In this document: positions 44,792 to 54,589 of the stretch, piece after piece | How positions within the stretch are numbered: position 1 is the first letter of the stretch | How the letters are laid out: each line of letters begins with the position of its first letter | NCBI RefSeq assembly: GCF_020042285.1 | Contig: NZ_CP083388.1 | Coordinates: forward strand, 3,684,001-3,748,000 | Origin: Ferruginibacter albus | GTDB taxonomy: Bacteria > Bacteroidota > Bacteroidia > Chitinophagales > Chitinophagaceae | Length of the DNA stretch: 64,000 bases | Direction: 5' to 3' | Translations under genes and position numbers: made by a program | Notes under the pieces: model-generated | Told to the model about the DNA's origin: nothing | Seen by the model: the letters and a program-made list of their open reading frames with translations, nothing else | Databases searched by the model: none

Positions 44792-45928
44792 ATGTTTTTA
44801 AATTCTATACCATTAAATAAATTAAAGGTTTGGGTGCTGGCACCTCAAATAGAAACCGCCGACCCTAATATCGACTACTACTACGATTTTTCTCAAAGCA
44901 TTGCCGAATACACAAAAACTTTTGCTGAATTAAAAATTGATTGGCAATGGCAACCGGTTACGTTAAGCAATTATGCTTCAACCATTGAAGCAATAGAAGA
45001 AGAAAAGAAATCTAAAAAAATATTTCCTGTTATTTTTAATATTTGTGATGGCGATGAAATAAACGGAGCGCCGGGCATTTCTGTGATCAAGTTATTAGAA
45101 GAAAAGGGATTGGTTTATACAGGTTCTGATGAATACTTTTACAATATCACTACTTCTAAAATACCGATGAAACGGGCGTTTGACGAAGCTGCTGTTCCAA
45201 CTGCAGCCTGGGAAGTAATCGATAAAAAAGTAAAAAGCCTGTATGGCATTTTTAAAAAACTAGGAAAGCCCGTTATTGTTAAGCCTGCTGTTTCCGGCGG
45301 AAGTATGGGCGTTGGCGTTGGCAATGTTGTTTCACAAAAGAAAGACCTGGAAGCACAGGTACAAAAAATGTTTGATGGTTATCGTGGATGGAATTTAGCA
45401 GCAGATGGATTGGTTGCAGAAAGTTTTATTAATGGTCCGGAGTTTACTACGTTAATTGTGGGCTCTTACGATAATCCTGAACAGGCAATTGTTTATAATC
45501 CGGTTGAACGCATCTTTCATGAATCATTACCTGACAATGAAAAATTTTTAAGCTTTGATCGTTTGTGGGAAATTTATGAAGATGAAACGCCGATGCCGAA
45601 TGAAGGAAACTTTTACGAGTATCAAACGCCCGATGCATCTTTAATTGAATCTATTAAAAAAATCAGTTGGGATGCGTATTGCGCTACTAAAGGCAAAGGC
45701 TATACAAGAGTGGATCTGCGCATGGATAAAGCTACCGGTAAAATTTATGTGCTGGAAGTAAATGCGCAATGCGGAATTAGTGAAGATGAAGATTTTACTT
45801 CTATCGGCGCCATCTTAAGATTATGTGGTAAAACATTTACTCAATTGGTTGTTGAAATAATTAATGATGCCGTTGCAAGAAAAGCAAGCATTCCTAAGGT
45901 TGAAACTAAAAAGCAAGTAGCCGCTTAA
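44792..45928 (+). CDS. ATP-grasp ligase (D-Ala-D-Ala ligase-like)
   Basis: 378 residues. Pre-ATP-grasp N-domain (~10-100), ATP-binding K-P-V-I-V-K-P-A-V-S-G-G-S-M-G-V, and the Mg ligands in T-R-V-D-L-R-M-D and Y-V-L-E-V-N-A-Q. This fold joins a carboxylate to an amine with ATP. It is not the cell-wall Ddl by context: it stands 13 bp behind a SET gene and is followed by a second, SET-fused ATP-grasp gene. The joined substrates are not known. Confidence 0.87.
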   Translation: MFLNSIPLNKLKVWVLAPQIETADPNIDYYYDFSQSIAEYTKTFAELKIDWQWQPVTLSNYASTIEAIEEEKKSKKIFPVIFNICDGDEINGAPGISVIKLLEEKGLVYTGSDEYFYNITTSKIPMKRAFDEAAVPTAAWEVIDKKVKSLYGIFKKLGKPVIVKPAVSGGSMGVGVGNVVSQKKDLEAQVQKMFDGYRGWNLAADGLVAESFINGPEFTTLIVGSYDNPEQAIVYNPVERIFHESLPDNEKFLSFDRLWEIYEDETPMPNEGNFYEYQTPDASLIESIKKISWDAYCATKGKGYTRVDLRMDKATGKIYVLEVNAQCGISEDEDFTSIGAILRLCGKTFTQLVVEIINDAVARKASIPKVETKKQVAA

Positions 45929-45938
45929 ATATAAAAAT

Positions 45939-45990
45939 GCCAGTAAGACGATAAGGTATAAATTTTTTTTCGTCTTCCCGCCTTACCGGC
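45939..45990. repeat. REP-like imperfect palindrome, copy 2
   Basis: Arms GCCAGTAAGACGATAAGG and CGTCTTCCCGCCTTACCGGC around an A/T core, in the 88-bp gap between the two ATP-grasp genes. Related to the element at 2465-2523. Confidence 0.45.
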
Positions 45991-46016
45991 AAACAAAATA
46001 ATAGAAATAAGACTAC

Positions 46017-47444
46017 ATGAAGGTTTGTGTGCTTCAGCCCGATTATTCTACCTCTGCCGTAGATTACCAATATTATGACCCTCCCCGGGACTTAAGCCAT
46101 TTAATGCCCGAAGCGCAGTTCACACACATCTCTCTTAATAAGCTCACTACCTACAAACAACTTAAAGAGCTTAAAAAAAATAATTACGACATCTTCGTAA
46201 ATCTATGCGAAGGTTATTTGGAATGGGAGGTTCCTTCTATCGATGTTATTTATACATTGGAAAATTTGAATCTTCCTTTCACCGGACCAACATCTTTATT
46301 ATACGACCCGCCAAAAGAGTTAATGAAGTATGTTGCTTATTGCGCTGATGTAAAAACACCTCCTTATGTTTTGGTGGAAAGCATGGATGATGTAGAAAGA
46401 GCCGCTGAGCAGTTACGATTTCCCTTGTTTGTAAAACCTGCTAAAGCCGGCGATAGTTTAGGAGTAGATGAAAGATCAGAAGTTCATAATAAAGAAGAGC
46501 TAAAACAAAAAGTAGCTTCTATCCTTGGCGAATACGGTTCGTTATTAGTAGAAGAATATATTAAAGGAAGAGAATTTACGGTAATGCTTGCCGGTGGAAT
46601 TGACAAAGACAAAACACCCATCATCTTTAAACCAATTGAATACATTTTTCCCGAAGGGTTTAGTTTTAAAACCTACGCATTAAAAACTTCGGAACTGCAT
46701 CCTTACGCCAATATTCCTCTAACGGATACCGCAATTGAAAAACAATTGAAGGAAGCAGCACAAAATATCTTCAAAGGTTTTAACGGTGCCGGTTATGCCA
46801 GGATGGATTTTAGAATGGATGATAAAGGCGATCTTTATTTTCTCGAGATCAATTTTACCTGTTCTGTTTTTTATAAAGATGGCTACGAAGGTTCTGCAGA
46901 TTATATCTTAAAGCACGATGGCTTCGGGCAATCAAATTTTCTTCGTCATATTATCGCCGAAGGAATTTTACGACATGACGAAAAGCAAAAAAAATATATT
47001 TTAAGAGGCAATTCCACTGCTGGTTACGGCATTTATGCCAATCGGGATATTGCCGCTAACGAGCTCATTTTCAAGGGCGAAGAGCGACCGCAACGCCTTG
47101 TTACTCATAGACATATAGAAGAAAACTGGAATGTTAAGGAAAAGGAAACTTTCCGACGCTACGCTTATCCTGTAAGTAAAAGTGTATTTTTGCTGTGGGA
47201 TGATGATCCGTCGGGCTGGGCTCCTCAAAACCATAGTTGCGATCCAAATACAAGGTATATAGGTTTAAATGTAGTCGCCATACGCAACATTAAAAAAGGC
47301 GAAGAACTAACCCTCAACTACGCATCCTTTCTGGATGAAACAATGGAGCCATTTCAATGCCAATGCGGCTCACCCAATTGCCGAGGCTTAATTACCGGAG
47401 TTGCTAACAACTCAATAACGTTAAGAGAAGAGCAAGGCATTTAA
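46017..47444 (+). CDS. ATP-grasp ligase fused to a SET domain
   Basis: 475 residues. Residues 1-~315 are a D-Ala-D-Ala-ligase-like ATP-grasp (F-V-K-P-A-K-A-G-D-S-L-G-V; Mg ligands D264, E277, N279). Residues ~325-470 are a complete SET domain with N405-H-S-C408-D-P-N, G-E-E-L-T-L-N-Y435 and the post-SET C448-Q-C450-G-S-P-N-C455. The fusion of a peptide-bond-type ligase with a lysine methyltransferase fold implies sequential action on the same small peptide or protein tail. Third gene of the cluster. Confidence 0.9.
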   Translation: MKVCVLQPDYSTSAVDYQYYDPPRDLSHLMPEAQFTHISLNKLTTYKQLKELKKNNYDIFVNLCEGYLEWEVPSIDVIYTLENLNLPFTGPTSLLYDPPKELMKYVAYCADVKTPPYVLVESMDDVERAAEQLRFPLFVKPAKAGDSLGVDERSEVHNKEELKQKVASILGEYGSLLVEEYIKGREFTVMLAGGIDKDKTPIIFKPIEYIFPEGFSFKTYALKTSELHPYANIPLTDTAIEKQLKEAAQNIFKGFNGAGYARMDFRMDDKGDLYFLEINFTCSVFYKDGYEGSADYILKHDGFGQSNFLRHIIAEGILRHDEKQKKYILRGNSTAGYGIYANRDIAANELIFKGEERPQRLVTHRHIEENWNVKEKETFRRYAYPVSKSVFLLWDDDPSGWAPQNHSCDPNTRYIGLNVVAIRNIKKGEELTLNYASFLDETMEPFQCQCGSPNCRGLITGVANNSITLREEQGI

Positions 47445-47530
47445 ACGGAAATTTGATTTTCCCGTCTCAAAACTCACTCATTAAATTCTGGAACAGCCAA
47501 TATTGGCTAATTGTTGATGATTTAGATTAA

Positions 47531-47536
47531 AGGAGG
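47531..47536 (+). promoter_or_regulatory. Canonical Shine-Dalgarno AGGAGG
   Basis: AAAGGAGGAATT-ATG: a perfect anti-16S match 4 nt before the ATG of the ABC membrane protein. I see nothing comparable before the other genes here, as expected for Bacteroidota, so this one stands out. Confidence 0.7.
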
Positions 47537-47540
47537 AATT

Positions 47541-48479
47541 ATGTCACGTTTCGAAATTTTGCGGAGCCTTATGAAAAAACACAGGTATCAATTGATACTT
47601 ACGTACATTTTGTTTTCACTGGAAATGATCGGCTCTTTATTGCGCCCCTTCTTTTTGGGCGAAGCGGTGAATGATCTGATGCATGGAAGTTATCATGGAT
47701 TAATTATGCTTTCCATCGTTCACATGGGTTATTTGATAGCCGGAACCATTCGCCACATGTATGATACAAGAACGTATTCTGCTATTTACACTTCTTTGGT
47801 TACAAAATTTATCAGTAGAAGAATTGCTAAAACACAGATATCTAAAATGAGCGCCCACTCTACATTAGCAAAAGAGTTTGTCGATTTTTTAGAGTTTGAC
47901 CTGGTATATGTAATGGAAGCTGTGTATAATATTTTCGGTTCATTGATATTATTGTACTTCTATAATCATTCAGTAGTATTGGTTTGTTTGGCGATATTAT
48001 TACCGGTTGTTGGTATTAGTTATTTCTATGGAAGAAAAATGAAACGTCTTACTAAAATGAAGAATGATGAACTGGAAACCCAGGTAGATATTATTTCTTC
48101 GGGCAATCGTGAAACTATTTTTAAGCATTACGATAATTTACGCAAATGGCAGATCCGCATTAGTGACCAGGAAGCTTGGAATTTTGGCTTTATGGAATTG
48201 ATGGTAGTGGTGGTAATTGCTGCTGCGTTGTTTGTAACCAATAATGTGATCGGTACAACTATTTTAGCCGGTAACTTAATTGGTATTTACAATTACATCT
48301 TAAAATTTGTTTCGGGCTTAGATACCATTCCATATACTGTTCAGCGCTTAACTTCATTAAGCGATATCACTCGTCGTATTGAATTGCAAGAAGAAGATAT
48401 TCCGGAAGAAGCGAAAGGAAAACTAAAATACATTGAACCGATCTATTCTAAAACAAAGGTTGCGGAACTTTTTGCATAG
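47541..48479 (+). CDS. ABC transporter six-helix membrane domain protein without ATPase
   Basis: 312 residues: six membrane helices arranged like an ABC type 1 exporter membrane domain (e.g. L-I-L-T-Y-I-L-F-S-L-E-M-I-G-S-L-L-R-P-F-F, G-S-L-I-L-L-Y-F-Y-N-H-S-V-V-L-V). No Walker motifs or nucleotide-binding domain follow; the chain ends 40 residues after the last helix. Its ATPase would have to be elsewhere, or the protein works without one. It is the fourth gene of the SET/ATP-grasp cluster, 96 bp after the fusion, suggesting export or import of the cluster product. Confidence 0.8.
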   Translation: MSRFEILRSLMKKHRYQLILTYILFSLEMIGSLLRPFFLGEAVNDLMHGSYHGLIMLSIVHMGYLIAGTIRHMYDTRTYSAIYTSLVTKFISRRIAKTQISKMSAHSTLAKEFVDFLEFDLVYVMEAVYNIFGSLILLYFYNHSVVLVCLAILLPVVGISYFYGRKMKRLTKMKNDELETQVDIISSGNRETIFKHYDNLRKWQIRISDQEAWNFGFMELMVVVVIAAALFVTNNVIGTTILAGNLIGIYNYILKFVSGLDTIPYTVQRLTSLSDITRRIELQEEDIPEEAKGKLKYIEPIYSKTKVAELFA

Positions 48480-48495
48480 ATTTTATTTCAAACCA

Positions 48496-50889
48496 TTAAA
48501 GCAAGCTAAGTTTATTTCCGGCTGTAACAATAAAGATTGCGGAATCTGAAACAGAAATGCTTCTTGCGGAAGTGTTGGAATTTAAAATTGCTCCGCCGGA
48601 ATTAATGATCACATCTGTATTTGCATCCGGCACTACGCCACAGCTCCAGTTAGCTCCATTTTCCCAGGCAGTGGTACCGCCAGCACCAGTCCACGTATCA
48701 GTAAACTTCAAGGTAAATGTATTGCTGGCATATATTCCGCCATTTATCAAACAACGGTATTGATATCCATACCAGGAAGAAGAAATATTATTTAATAAAA
48801 GAACGGAAGATTGCGAACCGGCATAGTTTGCTCCATCTGCTACATTTACAAAATCTCCACCGGCATTTACCTGCCATTGATAACTACTACCCGAAACATC
48901 AGAGCCTATAGAAGAACTAATGGTTCCCGGACAAAGCATATAATTAAATCCTGATTTTGTTACGATCGTTCCTGTTGAATTGGTTACGGAAACAGTACCA
49001 AAAGAACCGTTTCCTACAATTGCATTGATTACAGAATTAGAAACCACTGTAAAAGAAGAGGCTGCAACACCACCAAATGAAACGCTGGTTGCTCCTGTAA
49101 AATTAGAACCATTAATAGTTATAACAGACCCTGTAATAGCATTGGTTGGAGTAAAAGAAGTTATTTGTGAACAACCTGTAGAAGCAGTCCATGAAAAAGC
49201 ACCAATACCGCTTTTGTCTTCATCAACAACAGCATTGCCGCCACGACCGGAGTAATTCATTCCGCAATACGTACCATTGCCGCCCGGAGAGCCGGCGAAG
49301 CGAACAAACATTCCTCTTTTTGCAGTAGAATTATTTTGATTATTATAAGGATATTCTTTTCCGGTATTGGCGATAGTAATATTTTCAAAAATAAAATTAT
49401 AAAAGCCATCGCCGGTGCTTTTATTAAAATAGATGCCGTCATTCCTGGAATCAATAACATCAATATTATAAAACTTAATGTTCTTTACTTGCGTGCCGCA
49501 AATGTTAGTACAATAAAGATCGATGGCGCCAACAGGGTTATTATATAAATCATTAAAAGTTCCACACCCAATTACTGTTATATCATGAAATACATGCTGA
49601 CCGGATGCATCAAACTGGTAACCAGAAAAAGCATTGTTGGCTCTAAGTCCGGCTTCAAGGTTATCTTTAATTAAGAGATTGTATGCCTGGTTATTTTTAC
49701 CGCCGTAAATAGCAGCACCGGAAGCCCTCCACGTGTTTTCGGAAGTATTGTAACGAAACGTATTATTAATACATTCCTGGTTGTTAGCGCTCCATATCGC
49801 CATATCATCATCTCCATTATTCCTGAAACTACAATGTTCTACAATTGTATTAGAAGTGCCTTTGCAAAGATTAATTCCATCTGCATAGTTATCTCTGAAA
49901 CGACAATTGGATACTAAGAATCCATCAGCATAAGCAGGACCGGTACTAAGATAATTCCCAATCCATGCACCACATTCAAAATGTTCGGCCCATACATTAG
50001 TAATAGTTGAACCGGAAGTGTAAACACCATTTATGGCTTTATATGAGTTACTTCTTGAAGCATTGTTCGTTGTTAAAAAAAGATCTGCATAGCTTACGTT
50101 AGCAACATTTGCACAAAGACCCCCTTTATTAGTTGTTCCGCTGGTGAAATTAATATGACTATACCACATGCCTGCCCCCTGAAGTTTGGTATTTGTATTA
50201 TTAAACTGAAGTTGGACACTTACATTATAGTCTCCTGTTGGTAAAAAAATGGTTTTGCCTCCATTATTAGTAATGAACGTTTGTAAAGTACTTCCATCGC
50301 CTGAATAAACAGCGGCGCCACTTGGTGCTGTTATTGCTTCAGGTACAGGTTCCAGTTCCACAAAATCAAGGTGAATGTTTCCGCTTTCTGTAACCAGTTT
50401 TAATTTACTTGCCACCGGAATTTTATTGGGCAATTTATATCGGATCTCATCAAATCTTTTTTTAGGATTTTTATTGCTAACGCCGTTATTGTTAGGATTC
50501 CCATTGTTCCAAAGCGATTCCCAAGACCAGGTTGATGTTAATGTAATTCCTGTTATTCTAACGTTGTCAACATAAACACCAACAACCGCTGTCTCTCCTT
50601 TTGGAATACAATATCTCATAACAAGTCCGTCAGCAGCTTCTATTATTGTCCATTCAACAGAAGCGTTTGCTGTGGTCATATCCACACAAACCTGCCCAGA
50701 AGCTTCAGATTGAAGATCGGGTTGCGAATAAGACCTCGGCATAACAAATGCGCCACTTGATAATGTTCCTAAATCCGCCTCATATCTTTTATAAGGCGCA
50801 TCGTAATAACCACGTTGTGCAAAGAGATTAATAAAATTACCCACTAATAACAGGCTGATGATGGATGCTTTTCGTAAAGTCTTATTCAT
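48496..50889 (-). CDS. Secreted parallel beta-helix protein (GH87-like) with IPT/TIG domain
   Basis: 797 residues from the ATG at 50889, which gives a signal peptide ending N-L-F-A-Q. A carbohydrate-binding-like beta-sandwich (~30-185) is followed by a right-handed beta-helix (~195-560; G-D-G-S-T-L-Q-T-F-I-T-N-N-G-G-K-T-I-F-L-P-T-G-D-Y, D-G-I-N-L-C, D-D-D-M-A-I-W). This arrangement is that of alpha-1,3-glucanase/mycodextranase-like enzymes. An IPT/TIG domain (~575-650) and a C-terminal cell-surface module with T-W-T-G...W-E-N-G-A-N-W end the protein. No recognisable type IX sorting tail: it might be truncated or surface-held otherwise. Polysaccharide degradation is inferred. Confidence 0.75.
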   Translation of the reverse strand: MNKTLRKASIISLLLVGNFINLFAQRGYYDAPYKRYEADLGTLSSGAFVMPRSYSQPDLQSEASGQVCVDMTTANASVEWTIIEAADGLVMRYCIPKGETAVVGVYVDNVRITGITLTSTWSWESLWNNGNPNNNGVSNKNPKKRFDEIRYKLPNKIPVASKLKLVTESGNIHLDFVELEPVPEAITAPSGAAVYSGDGSTLQTFITNNGGKTIFLPTGDYNVSVQLQFNNTNTKLQGAGMWYSHINFTSGTTNKGGLCANVANVSYADLFLTTNNASRSNSYKAINGVYTSGSTITNVWAEHFECGAWIGNYLSTGPAYADGFLVSNCRFRDNYADGINLCKGTSNTIVEHCSFRNNGDDDMAIWSANNQECINNTFRYNTSENTWRASGAAIYGGKNNQAYNLLIKDNLEAGLRANNAFSGYQFDASGQHVFHDITVIGCGTFNDLYNNPVGAIDLYCTNICGTQVKNIKFYNIDVIDSRNDGIYFNKSTGDGFYNFIFENITIANTGKEYPYNNQNNSTAKRGMFVRFAGSPGGNGTYCGMNYSGRGGNAVVDEDKSGIGAFSWTASTGCSQITSFTPTNAITGSVITINGSNFTGATSVSFGGVAASSFTVVSNSVINAIVGNGSFGTVSVTNSTGTIVTKSGFNYMLCPGTISSSIGSDVSGSSYQWQVNAGGDFVNVADGANYAGSQSSVLLLNNISSSWYGYQYRCLINGGIYASNTFTLKFTDTWTGAGGTTAWENGANWSCGVVPDANTDVIINSGGAILNSNTSARSISVSDSAIFIVTAGNKLSLL

Positions 50890-50988
50890 GTTTGGCAAAT
50901 TACTGGTTCAGAGATCAGACAACTAAATAAAGCGATGCTTTATCTTAGGATTTGTCTAAAATATTTTTAGAAGATTAAGTTAGCGGCA

Positions 50989-50996
50989 CAAAGGTA
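50989..50996 (-). promoter_or_regulatory. Candidate -7 element TACCTTTG for the beta-helix gene
   Basis: An exact TAnnTTTG match 100 bp before the ATG. No clear -33 box at 19 bp. The rest of the 299-bp gap (50890-51188) is very A+T-rich, with no ORF or RNA gene seen. Confidence 0.35.
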
Positions 50997-51188
50997 TCAA
51001 GAAGTAAAGGCCAATAAAGCTTTTATTAGATTCATATAACTAATATTTATCTAATTTTTTACTTTATGTTTTTTATTTTATTGACAATCAAACACATATA
51101 AATAAATAAAAAATATTTATATATAGTGGAATAACCTTGCTGATTTATTGATTTAAGATCGGAAGAGAAGGGCTAAGACCCTGTAGTT

Positions 51189-52097
51189 TTAAAATAGATC
51201 CTGTTGCTTATTTATAAATACTGGCTTTTTTAATTTCACATCAAGCTCTTTATTAATTTTATCGACCAAATAAATGGTTAGTTCCGGAGAAGTTGCCTCG
51301 TTATGCATATGCATAAAATAATACAATTCTTCCAAACCATGGTCCATCCAATATTTGAGGCGTTTGATCCAGGCATCTGTTCTTGTATAATCTGTTTTGT
51401 GTAAGCTATTCCCAACATATCGAATGAATGTTTTGGGGACAGTTAATTCCATATGAGCACAATCTCTTCTTCCGGCAGTATCTGTAATAACTGCACCGAT
51501 ATTTAACGAGCGAAGCGTATCAAATAACTCTTTGCGAATGATTTTATCTGTAAACCAATCCGGGTGTCTGACCTCTAAAAAGAATTGCAGATCTACCGGA
51601 AGTGATCTTAGGTAGTTAAATAATTTATCTCTTTGGTTGGGAGAAAAGCGTTCACTGACTTGTAAAAATACAGGACCTAAATGTTCTTTAAAAGCTAGTA
51701 TCCCTTCTAAAAAAGAATCGGTTATAGCATCAACATTATTGAATCCGCTGTAATGACTTATTGCTTGTGGAACTTTTGGACAAAATTTAAAATCAATTCC
51801 TTTTGCTTTTGCCGCCCATTTTGCGATCGCCGCAGCATCATATATTTTGTAGTGCGTAGCATTCAATTCGATAGAGTTGTAATGCTTCACATAGTGTTCT
51901 AAAAAGTTAGCATCTTTAGTTCCCTTCGGATAAATTTTTCCTATCCATTCTTTTCTACCCCACTTGGCGCAACCAATATAAATTTCAGGGTGCTTTGTTT
52001 TTATTCCGGATAATACCAATTTATTAGCCGCCGGTTCTTTAGGCAATGAAAAATCAACAGACTCCAATTCTTTTGGTGATACTTTTCCGAAATCCAT
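51189..52097 (-). CDS. DUF72 domain protein (YecE-like)
   Basis: 302 residues. DUF72 signatures: I-Y-I-G-C-A-K-W-G (usually G-T-S-G-W), Y-V-K-H-Y-N-S-I-E-L-N-A-T-H-Y, F-C-P-K-V-P-Q-A-I-S-H and F-L-E-V-R-H-P-D-W-F. A TIM-barrel family of unknown biochemical role, often near nucleic-acid or cofactor enzymes. No informative neighbour. Confidence 0.88.
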   Translation of the reverse strand: MDFGKVSPKELESVDFSLPKEPAANKLVLSGIKTKHPEIYIGCAKWGRKEWIGKIYPKGTKDANFLEHYVKHYNSIELNATHYKIYDAAAIAKWAAKAKGIDFKFCPKVPQAISHYSGFNNVDAITDSFLEGILAFKEHLGPVFLQVSERFSPNQRDKLFNYLRSLPVDLQFFLEVRHPDWFTDKIIRKELFDTLRSLNIGAVITDTAGRRDCAHMELTVPKTFIRYVGNSLHKTDYTRTDAWIKRLKYWMDHGLEELYYFMHMHNEATSPELTIYLVDKINKELDVKLKKPVFINKQQDLF

Positions 52098-52189
52098 AAA
52101 TATGAATTGTCTTATATAGAAAAAGTATAGAGCTAATAACAGCGCTATAAATTTTTTGTTTCTATAACAAAATTTTATCCTTAAGATCT

Positions 52190-52705
52190 TTATCTCCCAA
52201 AGTCATCCTGCACACGAACAATATCCTCTTCATTAGAAGGATTTTTTGCATCCGTATGTTGCCAGATCTCAGCAACAATTCCCCATTGCTGTGTACCGAT
52301 CAAACGATGGCGTTCTCCTTGTTTTAATTGCACGATATCGCCGGGGTGCAAAATTCTTTTTTCTTTTTCTTCATCCGTATCACTAGTGATAACAGCCGCT
52401 TCGCCACCAATTAATTTCCATATTTCTGCACGACGATGATGGTACTGCCAGCTTAATCTTTTTTCAGGAGCAACAATTAAAATCTTAGGACTTAGTTTAT
52501 CTGCTATCAGCAGATCTTCTTTTTTCAGATGCGGAAAATAAGTAGCAATAAAGGTTTCCGCCTGCGATTCATCAATTACAAAAAACCCACCCCATGGGCG
52601 TGAGCTATCTTGTTTATCAATGTTGAAGTTTTTCGTTTGCAAATACTTTTCAACTTCCTGAAAAACTTTTTCTTTGGTTGTGTCAGCGATAAAAGAAAGG
52701 TTCAT
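52190..52705 (-). CDS. Cupin protein, mannose-6-phosphate isomerase type II-like
   Basis: 171 residues. The C-terminal half is a cupin: W-Q-Y-H-H-R-R-A-E-I-W metal motif 1 and G-D-I-V-Q-L-K-Q-G-E-R-H-R-L-I-G motif 2, as in the isomerase half of ManC-type proteins. The N-terminal ~70 residues are of unknown fold. A phosphomannose isomerase or sugar-related binding role is possible. It lies 9 bp after mnmG in the same direction. Confidence 0.7.
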   Translation of the reverse strand: MNLSFIADTTKEKVFQEVEKYLQTKNFNIDKQDSSRPWGGFFVIDESQAETFIATYFPHLKKEDLLIADKLSPKILIVAPEKRLSWQYHHRRAEIWKLIGGEAAVITSDTDEEKEKRILHPGDIVQLKQGERHRLIGTQQWGIVAEIWQHTDAKNPSNEEDIVRVQDDFGR

Positions 52706-52714
52706 AGTAAGAAT

Positions 52715-54583
52715 TTATCTCCCCATGTAAACCATCAGGATCTGTACATCGCTTGGGTTTACACCCGAAATGCGTGACGCCTGACCTAGCGTACGGGGTT
52801 TTATTTTAGTGAATTTTTGTCTTGCTTCGGTTGATAACGAAACTAATTTATCGTAATTAAAATTATCAGGTATTATCAGGTTTTCTAACTGGCTCATTTT
52901 AGCAACCAGTTCTTTTTCTTTTTCAATGTACACATCATACTTCGTTTGTATCTCTACTTGCTCTAATGTCTCTTTATTAAAATTGCTTAATGCATCTGCC
53001 AATTTTGGAACAGCGTTTATTAACTCAATAATATTTACCATTGGCCGCAACAATAGCTGAGCTGCTTTTTGTTTTGATATTAACGGCGACGAATAAACGC
53101 TTTCTAAATAATCATTTGTTTCCTCCGGCTCAAGCGTTACTTTATTTAATATATCTTTTACCTTTTCTACAGACTCTCTTTTACTTATCACTTTTTCCAT
53201 TCTTTCTTGCGATGCCAATCCCAAACGGTAACTCATTTCAGTTAATCTCAAATCAGCATTATCCTGTCGTAATAAAGTTCTGAACTCTGCCCTGCTGGTA
53301 AACATTCTGTAAGGTTCATCGGTTCCTTTATTAATCAGGTCATCGATCAATACCCCAATGTATGCTTCACTACGCTTCAAGATCACAGCATCCAATTCGC
53401 TCGCTTTTTGATGGGCGTTGATTCCTGCCATTAAACCCTGGCAGGCCGCCTCTTCATAACCAGTAGTTCCATTTATTTGCCCGGCAAAAAACAGGTTTTG
53501 TACCAGCTTTGTTTCCAGGCTAAATTTTAACTGTGTAGGTGGGAAATAATCATATTCAATGGCATATCCAGGACGAAACATTCTGCAGTTTTCAAACCCT
53601 GGAACCATTTTAAGTGCTTGATATTGAACATCTTCTGGTAAGGAGGTGCTGAAACCATTAACATATATTTCTACGGTATTCCAACCTTCAGGCTCTACGA
53701 ACAGCTGATGACGCTCTTTATCTGCAAATCGATTGATCTTGTCTTCTATGCTTGGACAGTATCTTGGACCTCTTCCTTGTATCCTTCCCTGGAACATAGG
53801 ACTTTTTTCAAACCCCGTCTTTAAAATATCATGGACAACATCGCTCGTATAGGTTATCCAGCAGCTTCTTTGCTGTTGGGGCTTTATTCTTTCAATATCC
53901 AAAAAGCTGAATCCTACGATCTCATCGTCCCCTTTTTGTTCTTCCATCTTAGAATAATCCAAGCTTCTTCCATCAATCCTTGGTGGAGTTCCTGTTTTTA
54001 GGCGATCGCTTTCAAACCCTAAAGAAATTAATTGCTCTGTAATTCCTGTGGCTGCTTTCTCTGCTACTCTTCCGCCGCCAAATCTTTTTTCTCCAATATG
54101 AATTACTCCGTTTAAGAATGTGCCATTGGTTAAAACCACCGACTTCGCTTTGATCTCATGACCTAAACCGGTAATCACTCCGCAAGCTCTGCCATCTTTC
54201 ACCAATAGTCCATTTACCATATCCTGGTAAAAATCTACGTTAAGTGTGTTTTCCAACATTTCTCTCCATGTAGCAGCAAACAACATTCTATCGTTTTGTG
54301 CTCTTGGGCTCCACATAGCAGGTCCTTTGGAACGATTTAGCATCCTGAATTGGATCATGCTTTTATCTGTGACAATTCCGCTGTAACCTCCCATCGCATC
54401 AATTTCACGCACAATTTGTCCTTTGGCTATTCCCCCCATAGCAGGGTTACAGCTCATTTGGGCAATTGTCTGCATATTCATGGTTATCAGAAGCACCTTG
54501 CTGCCCAAATTGGCGGCTGAAGCTGCGGCTTCGCATCCGGCATGACCGGCGCCTACTACTATAATATCATACTCTGGAAACAT
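52715..54583 (-). CDS. mnmG: tRNA uridine 5-carboxymethylaminomethyl modification enzyme MnmG
   Basis: 622 residues from the ATG at 54583, giving the standard N-terminus M-F-P-E-Y-D-I-I-V-V-G-A-G-H-A-G-C-E-A-A; earlier in-frame codons reach into a parS-like site and add no domain. FAD-binding Rossmann motif, the family signature A-A-C-Q-G-L-M-A-G-I-N-A near the redox Cys, and the C-terminal tRNA-binding helices are present. Works with MnmE on U34 of several tRNAs. It is preceded by a TATCTTTG promoter element. Confidence 0.96.
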   Translation of the reverse strand: MFPEYDIIVVGAGHAGCEAAASAANLGSKVLLITMNMQTIAQMSCNPAMGGIAKGQIVREIDAMGGYSGIVTDKSMIQFRMLNRSKGPAMWSPRAQNDRMLFAATWREMLENTLNVDFYQDMVNGLLVKDGRACGVITGLGHEIKAKSVVLTNGTFLNGVIHIGEKRFGGGRVAEKAATGITEQLISLGFESDRLKTGTPPRIDGRSLDYSKMEEQKGDDEIVGFSFLDIERIKPQQQRSCWITYTSDVVHDILKTGFEKSPMFQGRIQGRGPRYCPSIEDKINRFADKERHQLFVEPEGWNTVEIYVNGFSTSLPEDVQYQALKMVPGFENCRMFRPGYAIEYDYFPPTQLKFSLETKLVQNLFFAGQINGTTGYEEAACQGLMAGINAHQKASELDAVILKRSEAYIGVLIDDLINKGTDEPYRMFTSRAEFRTLLRQDNADLRLTEMSYRLGLASQERMEKVISKRESVEKVKDILNKVTLEPEETNDYLESVYSSPLISKQKAAQLLLRPMVNIIELINAVPKLADALSNFNKETLEQVEIQTKYDVYIEKEKELVAKMSQLENLIIPDNFNYDKLVSLSTEARQKFTKIKPRTLGQASRISGVNPSDVQILMVYMGR

Positions 54584-54589
54584 GAGGTG

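Noticed and set aside
50979-50987. GTTAGCGGC, same as an attC core
   Set aside because: No L' motif TGCAGCAAGCCC before it and no partner; chance occurrence.
51156-51167. AGATCGGAAGAG, equal to the start of a common sequencing adapter
   Set aside because: Only 12 bases match and the following bases diverge; probably chance, though a read check at this point would be cheap.
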